From: Chara braunii
Lineage: Eukaryota; Streptophyta; Charophyceae; Charales; Characeae
DNA length: 64,000 bases
NCBI GenBank assembly: GCA_003427395.1
Contig: BFEA01000290.1
Coordinates: forward strand, 608,884-672,883
Direction: 5' to 3'
Shown here: piece by piece, positions 32,455-44,500 of the stretch
Position numbering within the stretch: the first letter of the stretch is position 1
Layout: each line of letters begins with the position of its first letter
Notes under the pieces: model-generated
Databases searched by the model: none
The model's input: the letters and a program-made list of their open reading frames with translations, nothing else
Told to the model about the DNA's origin: nothing
Made by a program: the position numbers and the translations under genes

Positions 32455-33365
32455 GTTCATTTTAATTCGATTGAAAATGAGAAATGCACTTACAAATCGT
32501 GCGGATACACTTCGTTTTTTTTTATTTTTTTCACAATTGGAGTGGCATACAGGTAAGTCCACAACCGAAATGAAAAGTTGTCAGAATCCCATATGAAAAT
32601 GGCAAACGGAAGGAGGCTTGTACAATTTCTCCAAAAAAAACGGCTTTTGGGGGAACAAGACGATCGTTGAGCTGACTGTCTCAAAAAAATGAGACAGCTA
32701 GCTCAACGGAAAGTAGTGAGGGCAAGGGGATTAGTATATTAGATAAAGGATTTACTTATTTTTTTTGTTGTAAGAAAAAGCAGTGATAGTCTCTATGGCA
32801 TTTTTTATTGAAAACGATCGTTACATCACTTGGACGACACACATCTTTGTGGTCACGTACAACCACACAACGTCGAAAAGAAAACGTAGACCTAGCTCAA
32901 TGGGGGTCTTGTCCTAGTAGCTCCGTTGAGCTAGGTCAACGTTGGGTTTTCGACGCTGTGTGACTGTACGTGACAATGGAGATGCACGTCGTCCAAGTCA
33001 TCTAGCGGTCAATTTTTAATAAAAAAGGCAATCGATACTATCTTTGTTTTTTCTTACAACAAAAAGCAGAAGTAAATCCTTTCTCTCGAATACTACTCCC
33101 CCTACCCTCACCACTTCCGTTGAGCTAGCTATCTCTTTTTTTCGAGACAGCTAGCTCAATGACCCTCTTGTTCCCCTAAAAGGCATTTTTTTAGAAAAAT
33201 TGTACGAGCCTCCTTCCGTTTGCCATGTTTTTACGGGATTCTGGGAACTTTTCATTTTCTGATGTGGAACTGTCCATATGCCACTCCAATTGTAAAAAAA
33301 GAAAAACCAGAACAATTGTATTCGTGCTATTTATAAATGCATCTCTCATTTGAAACTTAATTAGA
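32455..33365. repeat. Large foldback element with nested hairpins
   Basis: The left arm (about 32455-32905) and the reverse complement of the right arm (about 32920-33365) match over about 430 bp at roughly 80-85% by eye: aattggagtggcata, gcaaacggaaggaggct, ggggaacaaga, gtagtgaggg, ggatttactt, ttgttgtaagaaaaa, acttggacgac, gacctagctcaa. Each arm carries its own small hairpin of GTTGAGCTaGCTgTCTC with its complement (32665-32708 and 33118-33163), and the centre repeats gacctagctcaa/ttgagctaggtc. No transposase. Probably a non-autonomous foldback transposon. Confidence 0.85.
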
Positions 33366-33480
33366 AAGAATTTTCGCCAATTGTATTCGTGTCATTTATA
33401 AATTCATTTCTCAATTGTATTCGGACCACAAACCAGTGATCTTAGACATCCAACTCAACCTCACCATGTCAAGAGGACGC

Positions 33481-33773
33481 TGTCGGAGCAAACACCCTTA
33501 CAAGGGTATTTGCTCATAATTTTGCATTCGATGCAGTATCAACGCCGGTTACCATACTGGGGATGGCCTGAAATGAAAAGTAAGAATTTTTTGGCATGGT
33601 GCACTAAAGCAAACTTTCGACCATTAAGATCGAGGTTGCTAGGTGACTATGTACAATGACACAACGTGTACGAAAACAGGTAAAAATTAGTAAAAGTTAA
33701 AAGTCTTCAGCCGCAAGGGTCGGAGGGTTGAAAGATAACAATAAAAGATTGAGAGAAACCGCCGCGCACGACA
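33481..33773 (+). repeat. LTR, family B, followed by a primer-binding site
   Basis: Starts TGTCGGAGCAAACACCCTTA and ends cgcgcacgaCA, directly followed by agTGGCGCCGTTGCC and, after a short interruption, TGCCGGGG, a recognisable plant LTR-retrotransposon PBS. The 5' end is an imperfect palindrome (GAGCAAA..ACCCTT / AAGGGTATTTGCTC). The copy at 46037-46235 shares both ends but lacks about 95 internal bases. Confidence 0.8.
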
Positions 33774-34329
33774 AGTGGCGCCGTTGCCTGAAACCTTCGG
33801 TTGCCTGCCGGGGTCCTATGTGAACGGACCTGGGTCTGGTTAATTGAAGCCCTAGCAAAACGATAAACGAAAGATAGGGTAGTGTACAACCTCTATTTAG
33901 ATGGTAAGAGGAGTACTAAGGTTAATTGTCGGTCTATTGTGAGCATTTGTCTACGGTAGATTTTATGAGATGGGGTGAGTACAATTTAAAGTATATAGCC
34001 TGCCGTACTTTACGAATATTAGTTTGTCCTTCTATTGCTTGCCCGAGGTCATAGTTAATCCCATATCAAGTTAGAAAAGTAATATACAGGGTAGCGATCA
34101 AGGATTGCGAAGTCTTTTAAAAACAAGTCAGTAAGGGTAGCAAGAGAACTCATCAAGTCTGCATGAAAGGTGTTTCTATTACGGTATTCTCCTCTACTTG
34201 TAATGTTTTTCCGCCCCTACGACAACCTCGCATACTTCCGAAGCCTTCATTCTTTCGTGGAGATACACGTCTTTATACATAAAGCACTAGAAAACTCAAC
34301 ACTACTCTAGGTATCTCATCCCTTCGGCC

Positions 34330-34827
34330 ATGCCACGTGGGGCAGGAACTGGAATGGGAAGAGGTGGCTGGCAGGGAAAGGCAACCGAAAAACCTATTGA
34401 CCTGACGAAAGAGGAGCGAGAGGAAGGAGAGGAGGAAGAGGAAAAGTGGGAGAGAGTAAGAATGCGTCGACATCAAGAAGATCTACGCGAACGAACGCCG
34501 CCTCCAGGGAAAATGGCTTACTACTCTTATAAGTACGAACAACGTTACGGCTCTCTGCCACCGCGCTTTGAGCCGTCTTCTCGTACTTATCCGATGATGT
34601 ATTCTTCTCCCTCTTCTCCTATGGCATGTCGGCTTCAGCAGTTGACTGTCCTTCCTCAGCCACGCCAACCAATTCTTCCGCCGCCGCTGCATATGCTTGA
34701 CCCTCCCGTAGTATCTCAGGCTGTGCTAACGGATTGTAGATTATGTAGTACCCTGACACTGTTTTTCCTATGTCAGATTGAATCATGCGGGTTAATCTCA
34801 TACTTGTTGTACATAAAGATCATTTAA
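34330..34827 (+). CDS. Gag-like ORF of the family B retroelement, 165 aa
   Basis: It starts about 550 bp after the PBS of the family B LTR, where gag should begin. The first 50 residues are Gly-rich and then strongly charged (KPIDLTKEEREEGEEEEEKW, EDLRERTPPPGK), followed by a Pro/Tyr/Ser-rich stretch. No capsid, zinc knuckle or protease motif is visible and the last 35 residues look like read-through into non-coding sequence. I identify it by position only; it may be a truncated gag or an unrelated disordered protein. No polymerase ORF follows in the next 3 kb. Confidence 0.35.
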   Translation: MPRGAGTGMGRGGWQGKATEKPIDLTKEEREEGEEEEEKWERVRMRRHQEDLRERTPPPGKMAYYSYKYEQRYGSLPPRFEPSSRTYPMMYSSPSSPMACRLQQLTVLPQPRQPILPPPLHMLDPPVVSQAVLTDCRLCSTLTLFFLCQIESCGLISYLLYIKII

Positions 34828-37800
34828 GGGTGTGATCCTACCAACGTGAAGCAGGATCAATGTTAGTGATAGCTTAGTTTTTGCCTGGGTCGTCAGACAA
34901 AAATACCCTCAAAGGAGAGTAAATTCGGATGACTTAATACTTCTCTCCCTGTCAGTGACGGTACTCATAATGAAGGGGATATCCGTCTAGGAAAAGAGAA
35001 AAGAGGGTGGTAAAAGTTATTGACACCTCCTCAGGGATAAGCAGTCTAGACAGGTGTGAGGCAATTCCTAAAGGCTTTTCGTCCTGAATAGGCACAATTT
35101 TTTTTTTTAAGTAAAAGTATCAGTCCATCGGCCATAGCAAGAGAAAGGGAGGAAAGTTTTAGTAACATGCTAATGAGTAGAACACATGTCAGGAATGCAG
35201 AGAATTTTGAACGCAGCTAGTGATGGTAAGAACCCTCATCTGTTATGGGTTCTTAACAAAAGTCCAGTTTTAGGGAAAAATCAACATAGGCTGAGTACGT
35301 CATTGAAATAAAAAATATTAGAGGTTGGTTTCGTCTATAAGGGGTAGTCAAAGGTTCTTGATCTTGAGGGTAATCAGTAAGGCGGTGAGGTGCTTGATGT
35401 TAAATCATCCTGTTTATGTTAAGTTTGGTGACAAGATTCAGGTATGAGGCTATCTGTTAGAACTCATCTAGTCCAAGATCATCTACCTTATCATATCCAA
35501 TTGAATCTAAGTGCTCAAATTTCTTCCTTCTAAGGTCGTTCATCTGAGCTTAGTTATCCATTCGTGTCATTTTATTCAAGCAGAGCCTATTTAATACTAT
35601 TCATATAAGACTATCTATCTTATGCATTTTTATTAATGATCACTCGTATGAGTTACCCATCTGAGTTTATCTATTTAAGACTGTGCGCTTTGATCCATTC
35701 TTATGAACTAATCAAATATGACTATCTGTTTATGTTTATTCACTTGAACCTATATGGTTGGATCGCTCTATCTATAAAGGATAGAAGAGCTACTCAGAAG
35801 AGTTGGAGGTGAATGGAGTGACCGACCTCTTAGGAGAAGAGATTCTCTGGAAAAAGGTCAATGTGTAGAATCTACTATTGGGGGAGTTGCAATCCTAAGT
35901 TATCATTTCCCTGAAAGATGATTTGAAGGAGGTATGAATTTGTCTTCTAAAGTAGAAGGGAGACCGTAACTATGTTCCTGGTCCATAGTGAAGTGTTGTT
36001 ACCTAACCCTTTGAGAAACGGTGACTACACTACTACTGAGAAAGAGGAAAATATTTGAGCCTTGTTAGACTATGGTCTATGAAGGAAGCGACTACTACCT
36101 GCCGCAAGGAAGCAAGGGGTGATTCCTAAGCTATCTTTGTGACAAGTAGGTTCATCAGGACGAGATGGGATATGACATCCTGAAACGTGTACGGTAAGGT
36201 TGTCTACTAATTGGCAAATGTCTGCAAGGAACAAATATTGGAATCGGAGGGTGAAGCAATGAGGCTTCGTCCTTGAGCGGGGCTCGAGAGTCTAAGATGT
36301 TAACCCTTTTTAAGGGATTACACTGCCCCTTGACACAATATACTCTTGTCAAAGCCCAAGGAGTAGAGTGTAGTACTCTCATTATTTTTGCACCTAAAAA
36401 CATTTATAATTGAAAAACTTGTTAACCACAACATGGCGGTTGTCCATCATAACAGCTACGATAACTTTCTCATCATCACTATACATGCATATGCCAGTTA
36501 AGCTTGTTTTTTCGCTTGCTAATACTATTTGCTTATTCAACTATTATATTTATTGATTATTGTTATCACTATGACAGTATATCTCTGCTATAAGTAACAG
36601 TCATTATGAGAATTTATGACATTCAATATTCAAAAATTGCAAGTGCATTATTATCACAAATATATTATCACATGCTTTTTTAATGATCTTAGACGTTGGA
36701 AATAAGCAATGTAGTGAAGTTTGATTTAAAGACTACCTTTCAGGAAGAATATTGTAGGGAAGAGAGACTCTATATACTGATAGGAGGTGTTTTTTGGACG
36801 TTTCGTCTGTGTAAGTCGGACCTAGGAGTAGCTGAAGCAGGCCGAAGAAAGATTTAGATCCCAGTTATTTAAGTAGTTGGGGCTTGATTATAAGAAATTA
36901 GGAAAGGATTGCGCCTAACTGGTGAATGAGCGACACTTAAATCTCTTTCTTTTGAGGTCAATAATAGGACCCTCACAATTTCCTTTCTTTAAATGAGATA
37001 TTGTACTTGAGTAGTCCAGTAAGAGGTAAAATTTGTGGCGTGCTTGTTATTTACTTCCTCTTAGATGCAGTGTTGTACCTTAGTAAATAAGATATCTTGG
37101 GTATCATAAACTGTGTACTTCGTTATTCGTATTTGTTAGATCTATGAGACTTCATTTTTTTTAGAGAGGATGGTATCTAAGCCTCATATTTTATATATCG
37201 GCTAAATTTTCCTCTCCTAGGTCATATATGATTTCTATCTATGGGGTATGCTGACGATGAACACTTCCACTTTCACAATTGGGTTGGTCCAGTGTATGAT
37301 TTTGATTGGTGAAACGTGTGTCTTGGATGTGTATGCGAACTGTGCTATCAATTGAACTAGGATGCTCGTAAAAAAATTTAAATGTTCAAGAAAGATAGAG
37401 TGAAATGTAACTTGTACAGTATGAAAATGCCTTGCATTGTTGGTCAGTTCTTTCCATGTCTTGTTCTATATAAATATTTTTGAAAAATACCCTAAAAAGG
37501 GAATATGAAAATGTTAAAGTTTTGATGCATCTGAAAAACCCTGCGAGTCAGGGAAATGTATATTATAAATGGGATGAATGTATTTTCCGCCCTCTGACAA
37601 GACAATGAGTCAAACAAATACTCTTTATATTTTTTTTAAGAATATTTTGGTTGTTTTTTTTAATGGTAAAAGATCCCCGAGACATGTGTCTGTCCAACCT
37701 GTGATCGAGGTCTGGGAAACACGCCCCCTACGTGGCTCTGACGATGCCTCTCGATCAGTAAAAATATGCCAATCATGTTAAATCATTATTATTGATGAAA

Positions 37801-38105
37801 TTGTTTTCTTTTATGTATACATTCAATAGGGTTGTTCACCCATTAAAAGACAACTGACGAGGGGATAATTTTTTTTTTTGTCAAATTGTTTTTCATATAT
37901 ATATTTAAAATGATCATCGTTCATCCACTTTAGGAGGTCAGTCTGAGGGACTTAAAACTACCAAGCATATGATGAAAATTTGGCATCATTGAGACGTAAC
38001 TCCCAGCGTGGGCTGCTATCCAAGTACAACAAGGTAGCGGTGTCGTGGGCATCGGTCCGGCACCGCACCAAGGCAGCGCGGGACCCTCCCGGCCGCGTCA
38101 CGCAG
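34828..38105. other. AT-rich non-coding stretch, probably retroelement interior
   Basis: Stops in all frames; no domain in any translated piece. Small hairpins occur: AAGAACCC/GGGTTCTT at 35229-35255, AACCCTT/AAGGGAT near 36304, CCCTG/CAGGG at 37542-37556. 35480-35760 has pyrimidine-rich near-repeats of tatct/catctga. The last 120 bp before the gap turn GC-rich and open (LLSKYNKVAVSWASVRHRTK), too short to assign. Confidence 0.5.
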
Positions 38106-38435
38106 NNNNNNNNNNNNNNNNNNNNNNNNNNNNNNNNNNNNNNNNNNNNNNNNNNNNNNNNNNNNNNNNNNNNNNNNNNNNNNNNNNNNNNNNNNNNNNN
38201 NNNNNNNNNNNNNNNNNNNNNNNNNNNNNNNNNNNNNNNNNNNNNNNNNNNNNNNNNNNNNNNNNNNNNNNNNNNNNNNNNNNNNNNNNNNNNNNNNNNN
38301 NNNNNNNNNNNNNNNNNNNNNNNNNNNNNNNNNNNNNNNNNNNNNNNNNNNNNNNNNNNNNNNNNNNNNNNNNNNNNNNNNNNNNNNNNNNNNNNNNNNN
38401 NNNNNNNNNNNNNNNNNNNNNNNNNNNNNNNNNNN
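38106..38435. other. Assembly gap (330 N)
   Basis: Run of N. It sits exactly at the end of a family A LTR-like copy, as expected when a dispersed repeat breaks an assembly. Confidence 1.
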
Positions 38436-39260
38436 GACTTACCTCCACCTTACGGGAGTTGTCACCTCCCTTCGGTGGGCGTATCCCCGCCGAGCTACCA
38501 GTCCACAGTACGAAAGTTGATCAATTGCAATCGCAGAGGTGGACCAGCCGAGGGCGTTTCTCGTTCGTTGTAGCATAGGGGGTACGCACGGTAATACGCC
38601 GATATCGAACCCGCACGCGAACCGACATCCTGGGGGGGCTGAGGTCCCAAGCGCGGCTCGTCGCCGGTCGACTAGGACGCATCCCACACACCACCCGCAC
38701 ACCACTTTACGAACGCAAAAATAAAACATACACACGCACACACATCTAACAACGTGACAACACTCCTAGTCCCTTCGGTAACCGTCCCATAACTTTCCGA
38801 TGCGGAAATCGACTAGGCGTCGCGAGCAAGATTTAATATAAAACCGCGCGGACGTAGGACAAACTCATACCGACTCGCAATGCAAGCGTACGCAAGCAGC
38901 CACAATGATGACGTACTATGTAGTGTCCATAATTAAGCGGTCCCTCGTGGATCCGAGTACCGCCTATGACACTCAAGTGTCAGACTCGAAGTGTCGTGAG
39001 GATCTAATCTCTCACGATATTAAACGGCTGAAGGAATAGTCGTGCGGCCATCACGAGATCTCCGACCTTTGGTCTAAGTGTCTCGGTAGGCAAGGCAAAT
39101 AGGCTCTGCACGGGGGCAAATTCCTTCCCTGCAGAGTCTAGAGCTTGGGAAGTCCTGGACAAGGACCTTGAATCCCGACTCAGGACCAACGTCCGACTAT
39201 AAAAATCTCTAAAAAACAAAGGATAAAAGGGGATCTCTCTTCTCTCTCAAACACATAATC
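38436..39260 (-). repeat. LTR-like repeat, family A, copy 4
   Basis: Minus-strand order matches 1850-2600: gtcggacgttggtc, caaggtccttgtccagga, cttcagcc, aatatcgtgagag, gacacttgagtgt, cctagtcgaccgg, gaaacgccctcggctgg, ggtagctcggcggggatacg, aggtaagtc. It enters the N gap at the splice-donor-like site. The frame 39004-39219 on the minus strand falls inside and is not a gene. Confidence 0.75.
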
Positions 39261-40614
39261 TATTTAACCCTTACGCGCGGTCACAATAGGCCGCACAGAA
39301 CACTCAAGACATATATAAATACATACATAAGGTTTATTTATATAGGACGATCACTCCTCACAGTCACAGCGGGGCTCCTCTCAGCCATATATTGACGTAA
39401 TCACAGACAATCATATCCAGAGTCCGAACCAAAAACACACCTGCAATTACATCAAAGATTCAACAAAAGTTTACGCACTACACGGGGTCAACTTCAACCA
39501 TTCTCTATACTCATACCCTTTGCTTTAGCCATACAAACCTCACTCTTGTGCAACTCCCAAAAATAAATACTCAGTACTTTTGTTAAATGGCCATTCAATA
39601 AAGTTCGGGTGAAAACACAATGAAACAGTTCAAACCACAGGGTTAAAGCCTTTAGGTTGAGTGGGAAGAGTGGATTGGAGTTTAATCGCAAGCCGACGAA
39701 TCGGCAACCGACCTGTTATCAATGATAACAGAAGATGATCCTCGTAGGATCAAGCTGAATCTATCTCAGATCCTGAATTGAGACGATCAAGAGGACCTGT
39801 AACACATGACAGACCAATCCCTCAGGCTAAACCAATAAGTCCATGGAGAATAACCCCCATATCACGATCCCACTCAAGCATCCTAATCAACTAAGCCTAA
39901 ATCTACCTCTTAGCAGTGTCCAAAGCAAAGGTAGACTCTGGCATAATCTCCCCTATACAGGCTATACAGGGTGGATTGCCAGAATCGCCACCTGTCAAAA
40001 TATAATCCATCTCCTCTAAACTAAGAAAATTTCAGCAGCGCTTTCCGTAGGAAAAGTGTATTTCCAGAATTTATATCAGCCTGAATATAAAAATAGAAAT
40101 AGTCTTTGACTTTCCAAAGTCCAATTTTGTATAACTCTCTAAATTAGCAAAACTTTGGGCAGCACTCCCTTTAGAAAATGAGACTTTCTAGATTTTTACT
40201 AAGCCATATATGAACTTCAGACAAGTTGAACTTTGAGAAGTCAAAAGTTGACTAACTCTTTGGATTTGCAGAAATTTCGGCAGCGCTTCCCATAGAGAAA
40301 GTAGCTTACCAAAATTTATAGAAAGCCAAGTATAACAAAAGATCTTAGAAAATGCGAGAATTGATCTAAGTAAAATAAAGTTAGCCCAGAAAATGCAGAA
40401 ATTGAAACTAACTCCTATCGCTCTAGCACGTGGCGAGCAACTAAAGCAACTATCTATCAAACTGAAACTCAAACCAAGTAGTAACCTCATTCAGCCACAT
40501 GCAGGCCAAACCACAAAGGTAAGTACTCTCACCAGCCCAGGTTCATCTGATCAAACAATAGTTCATTGCCTTTCAATGATATAACCCTTTATACCCAGCT
40601 TACATAAGGCATAA
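39261..40614. other. No gene; retroelement flank with scattered hairpins
   Basis: No domain in any frame. Palindromes stand out: CTGTTATCA/TGATAACAG at 39714-39732, GATCCT/AGGATC at 39738-39752, and a longer imperfect one around 39937-39990 with TCTGGCA/TGCCAGA ends. The GGAAGCGCTGCCGAAATTT motif set on the minus strand lies at 40020-40295. Confidence 0.5.
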
Positions 40615-41502
40615 AGTCAGGTCACCCAAACTTATGGAATGCACCTAACTTAGCCATTGAATATACACAAAACAGAGGGCACAACTACTTTTCTCGTCTT
40701 TGGGCATATGACTAGGTCACTCTAGTCGCCCTGAACTGTTTAAATAGCCAAGTTATATATATATCTCTGAACTTAATCTTCAAAGTGGGCGTAGGACTAA
40801 GTCATTCATCTTAGAAATAATGCTCAACCGGCCCAAGTTACCTTCAGTTATACTCTTAATTATACTCTCTTCAGGTTCTGATATGTCATAGTCAGACCAC
40901 TTAAACTTATAAAACGGTCTGACCAGCTGGTTCATAAGTAAAATAGTAATAAAATATAGCCAAATTATAACATTTGGGTTCCAGCATGTACGGGCTTTGA
41001 GTCAATCCCCGTGAACTTACAGAAGGGTCTGCCTCTCCACCTGATTCCTTTCTCTTTGAGCCATCATGTGCGTGGCATTGGGCTGGACCACATGAACTTA
41101 CAGAACAGTCTGCCCTTTGTCGAGTTCACTTCCTCAAAATAAAGCAGGAGGGGACTGAGCCACCTAAACTTATAGAACGGCTCAGACCTCCTCGTTCAGA
41201 AACAAAAAGCTGAGAGAACCCAAGAAGCAAGGCAACCAAAGGCACCTAAACTTATAGAATGCCCTTGGCCCCTGAGAACCAATCGCAGTCAAGCCCTCAT
41301 AAGCCAGAGCAGTCAGACCACCTAAACTTATAGAACAACCTGACCCTCCATGCAAACCACAGCACTGGGTCTCCCCAAATTTATGGGGACATCCCAACCT
41401 CCAGAGCAATCAGACCCCTAAACTTATAGAAGGGTCTGACGATTCATGCAAATCCAAAATAAAGAAGCACTGAGTCTCCCCAAACTTATGGGGACTTCCC
41501 AG
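40615..41502. repeat. Array of about ten hairpins with a shared loop
   Basis: Each unit has the loop CCTAAACTTATAGAA (or close) between complementary arms whose sequence changes from unit to unit. Clear cases: 40891-40923 GTCAGACC/GGTCTGAC; 41155-41185 CTGAGCC/GGCTCAG; 41236-41268 CCAAAGGCA/TGCCCTTGG (one mismatch); 41410-41439 TCAGACCC/GGGTCTGA; 41473-41496 AGTC(t)CCCC/GGGGACT; 41367-41395 with TCCCC/GGGGA. Weaker ones: 40619-40646, 41003-41032, 41083-41115, 41312-41344. Spacing is 40-110 bp apart from the first. No ORF explains the pattern. Confidence 0.8.
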
Positions 41503-44500
41503 CTTTACTGACCCAGTCAAACCTCATACAAAACCGCCTCTCATCCTGCCTTTCCCCATATGCAATCCATTTTTACAGTTTGCCTTCACACAATCAACAA
41601 AAGTTGAAACTGAGATTGCATGCATTCCTTTACTTAATCTGGATTTATCCTGAAAGTCAAACTGAAAAATCAAAATAGGGGTGCACTCAGTATGCTCAGT
41701 CAAAACGTAGCTAGGAATACAAATAATGGGCTATAACTGGGTTTATAAAGGGAAGACAAACCTTTACCTTTCAATTCATTGCCTCCAAAACTCCTCTTGA
41801 GTTCCGGCAGAGCTCCCGCAATCTGTGGGCTGACTCCCCACAGAGCCTTGCTGCGGTCCTACGAGTTGCAATCCCGCCTGCCGCCTTCCTCTCAGAACCA
41901 ATAGACTAAACTTAGAGTAAGAAGGGCAGAAGGAGGGGGGGGGTAGACTCTCAGATCCAAGAGGGGTGCGCTCAGACTTGCAGGAGAGGGCCTTCAAGTC
42001 TTCAATCGCCTGAGGGCCTCGCAATGGTGGCCAAAACACGCAACAGCTTGGTCAACTGAAGCTAAACCACCGGCGACTGCCCTCACTGACGACCCTCTTA
42101 CTCACAGCAAAGACCCCTTTTTCTCGAGCTTGACCACTTTTCCAAGTGCAGGATCCACCGATGTAGCCGAGTCACTATTTCCCCTGAACCCGCGGCTTAA
42201 CTTCCCCAAATACCCGATCAGAACTATGGTCAGGCGCGCACCTAAACCTGGGGTTGGACTCACAATACTGCAACTCAGTAGGACGGATGGCGTATCGGTC
42301 AGCAATCAAGCTTCCATCTCCTGGCTTGCCTGTAGTTGCGTCAACCGCCACTATGGGCCGTACACCAACCAACAGGTAGCCTGCACCTCCCGTCGTTGGC
42401 TCCCCACAACCTTTACTCAAACGAAAGGCCTCGCGCCCCCCCCCACACAGCGGGGCTAGCACTGCTTCAATCCTCAGGATTTACTCCACCGGCTGACAGG
42501 TAGATCCCCTACCTCGTTCGTTCTCCTTGCTGCAACGAGCAAAGCAGCAGTCAACAGCTTGCTGCTAGCAACCTCGTCCGGCGGATGGGCGGTACATCGG
42601 TCAGCAGGTGAGTTCGCAAGCCTGCAACTCGCTGGCTACCTACTCCGTTCTATAGGCCGGGTTGTGCCTCGACTAACCGCCCAATCGGTGAGACGAGCGC
42701 CTCCCCTTGTCGGATGCACAGTCTTGTCCTCTAGTCCTCTCTCCCTCCCTCTATTGATCCTTTATACGCTTAGATTGCGACCTGGCCTGATACGTGAACC
42801 ATAGCTACACATACCGCGAGCGCAAGGACGGTCGTGAACACCGAGGGGGCTACGGACTAAGAGACTAGTGCTATGGTGATGAGTATTCCCGCCATAGTCA
42901 AGCACCATCAACGGATCTAAGAGCGTCGAAAGAGTAGGATCGTGAACTGCCTATCGATGGTGCATCGACATGCGGCTCCCGTTGGCACGTTGAACCACTT
43001 GCTGGCCAACAGGTAAGTCTCCAGCCCTTCGGTTCACTCCTCCCCGCTACTCCCTCGTTAGCCTGAGCGAAATCAAAATGAATCTTCCCTACAACGAGGG
43101 AGGATACATCGCCATATTTCGGACAGGAAAAATTCTCGTTGCTATCGCGCAGCCCCTACATCCTACACCTCCCAACCTAAGCTTTCACTATTGAATCTAA
43201 TATCGCCTTCACAATCGCACCCCCCTTAAAACCCCCATTCACCACTTTGCTCACCTGTTCTCACCCAGAATCGGTCGAGCCAGAAGAATCTTGGCCCCGC
43301 CATAACTGCCCTCCCCGACATCACAGCGCACCTCACTTCCCTACTAACTCTGATTCTACTTACCCATCTTCGAAACTAATGTTACCATTACGTTCGCCCG
43401 ACCTCATAACCTAGGATTCGGCTATTGGTTTGCCGAAATCCATCGCTAATTGGGACCGCTATGCACTTTCCGCCCGTCGTCTCCTCTTCTCCTTCGTTCG
43501 TCATAGCCACCACACAGTAGCCTCCTCTACTAACTCTCTCCCTACTGGCTCTAGTACCAAACTAGGGCCGGATTCGGGGTCGCAGCACCCCAAAACCCCC
43601 AAAACACTTCTCTCCCCGCCTGTTTCTCAGAAGGAACGGGCGAACTACAACTTTCCTCCTCTCCCGTTCTCCTCTCGTCATAACTCCGTGCACTATCTTC
43701 TTCACTAACCGCCTAAACTACTAACTTCCCTCTAAAACTAACTTCATAAACAGGTTCGCCCAACCTTAAGACCCCCATCTCCGCTCTTGACTCGCCTGAT
43801 TCCATCAAGAATAACACGGGTTATCTACTCCCCACCGCGCGCTGCTTGCTTCCCCGCCAACTTCGACTCGTAGCACATGCACCCCGCGCAGAACCACATC
43901 CGGGTGCATCCCCCTTCACTGCGCCCGTATCTCGTGCCTCCGGCTTACCCCCCCTCGCTGTAGCACAGCGCCGCTCGGCCAGCCCTGCTGCCCGCTGCAC
44001 CTGCTCTGCTCAATTTGCCCACCCGCTCCTCCGATGTCCCGCTTCTACCCCGTCACCCGTAGTTGCTGCCTCACTGCCTATTCCGCTCCTCTGCCAGCTC
44101 ACTCCTGCCCCCGGTTGCCCCTGCGCTACTAGTTGCTCTCCCAGCAGCCGCCCGGTTCTGCCCGAACGGATCCATGCCCAGTCCCCACTGAGCCCGTAGG
44201 GGGAGGGGACCGGAGGGGAGGCACAGCGACTGGCCCAACAGGGAAGCCCAGGCCTGATGCTACCGGCTGAACCCTGTCCGGTACCGCCTCTAATGGCCAG
44301 TCCATACTCCAGCAGCGGGCCACAGCGCGGCCTGTTACATATTTGGGGTGAAGAAGGGTTACTTCGCAGGCTGGTCGTGGCGCCCTGCCATCGGTCCTCG
44401 AGGCCCAACGTGCAACTCATACTTCATCTCCTCCTAACAGCAGTGGTCGGGGGATGGTGCACCCACGACAACCCCCTCCACCCGGTTTTCTTCCGCCTTG

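Noticed and set aside
43846-44420. Pro/Ala-rich plus-strand ORF and Gly/Arg-rich minus-strand ORF
   Set aside because: GC-rich sequence open on both strands with no domain; neither can be preferred.
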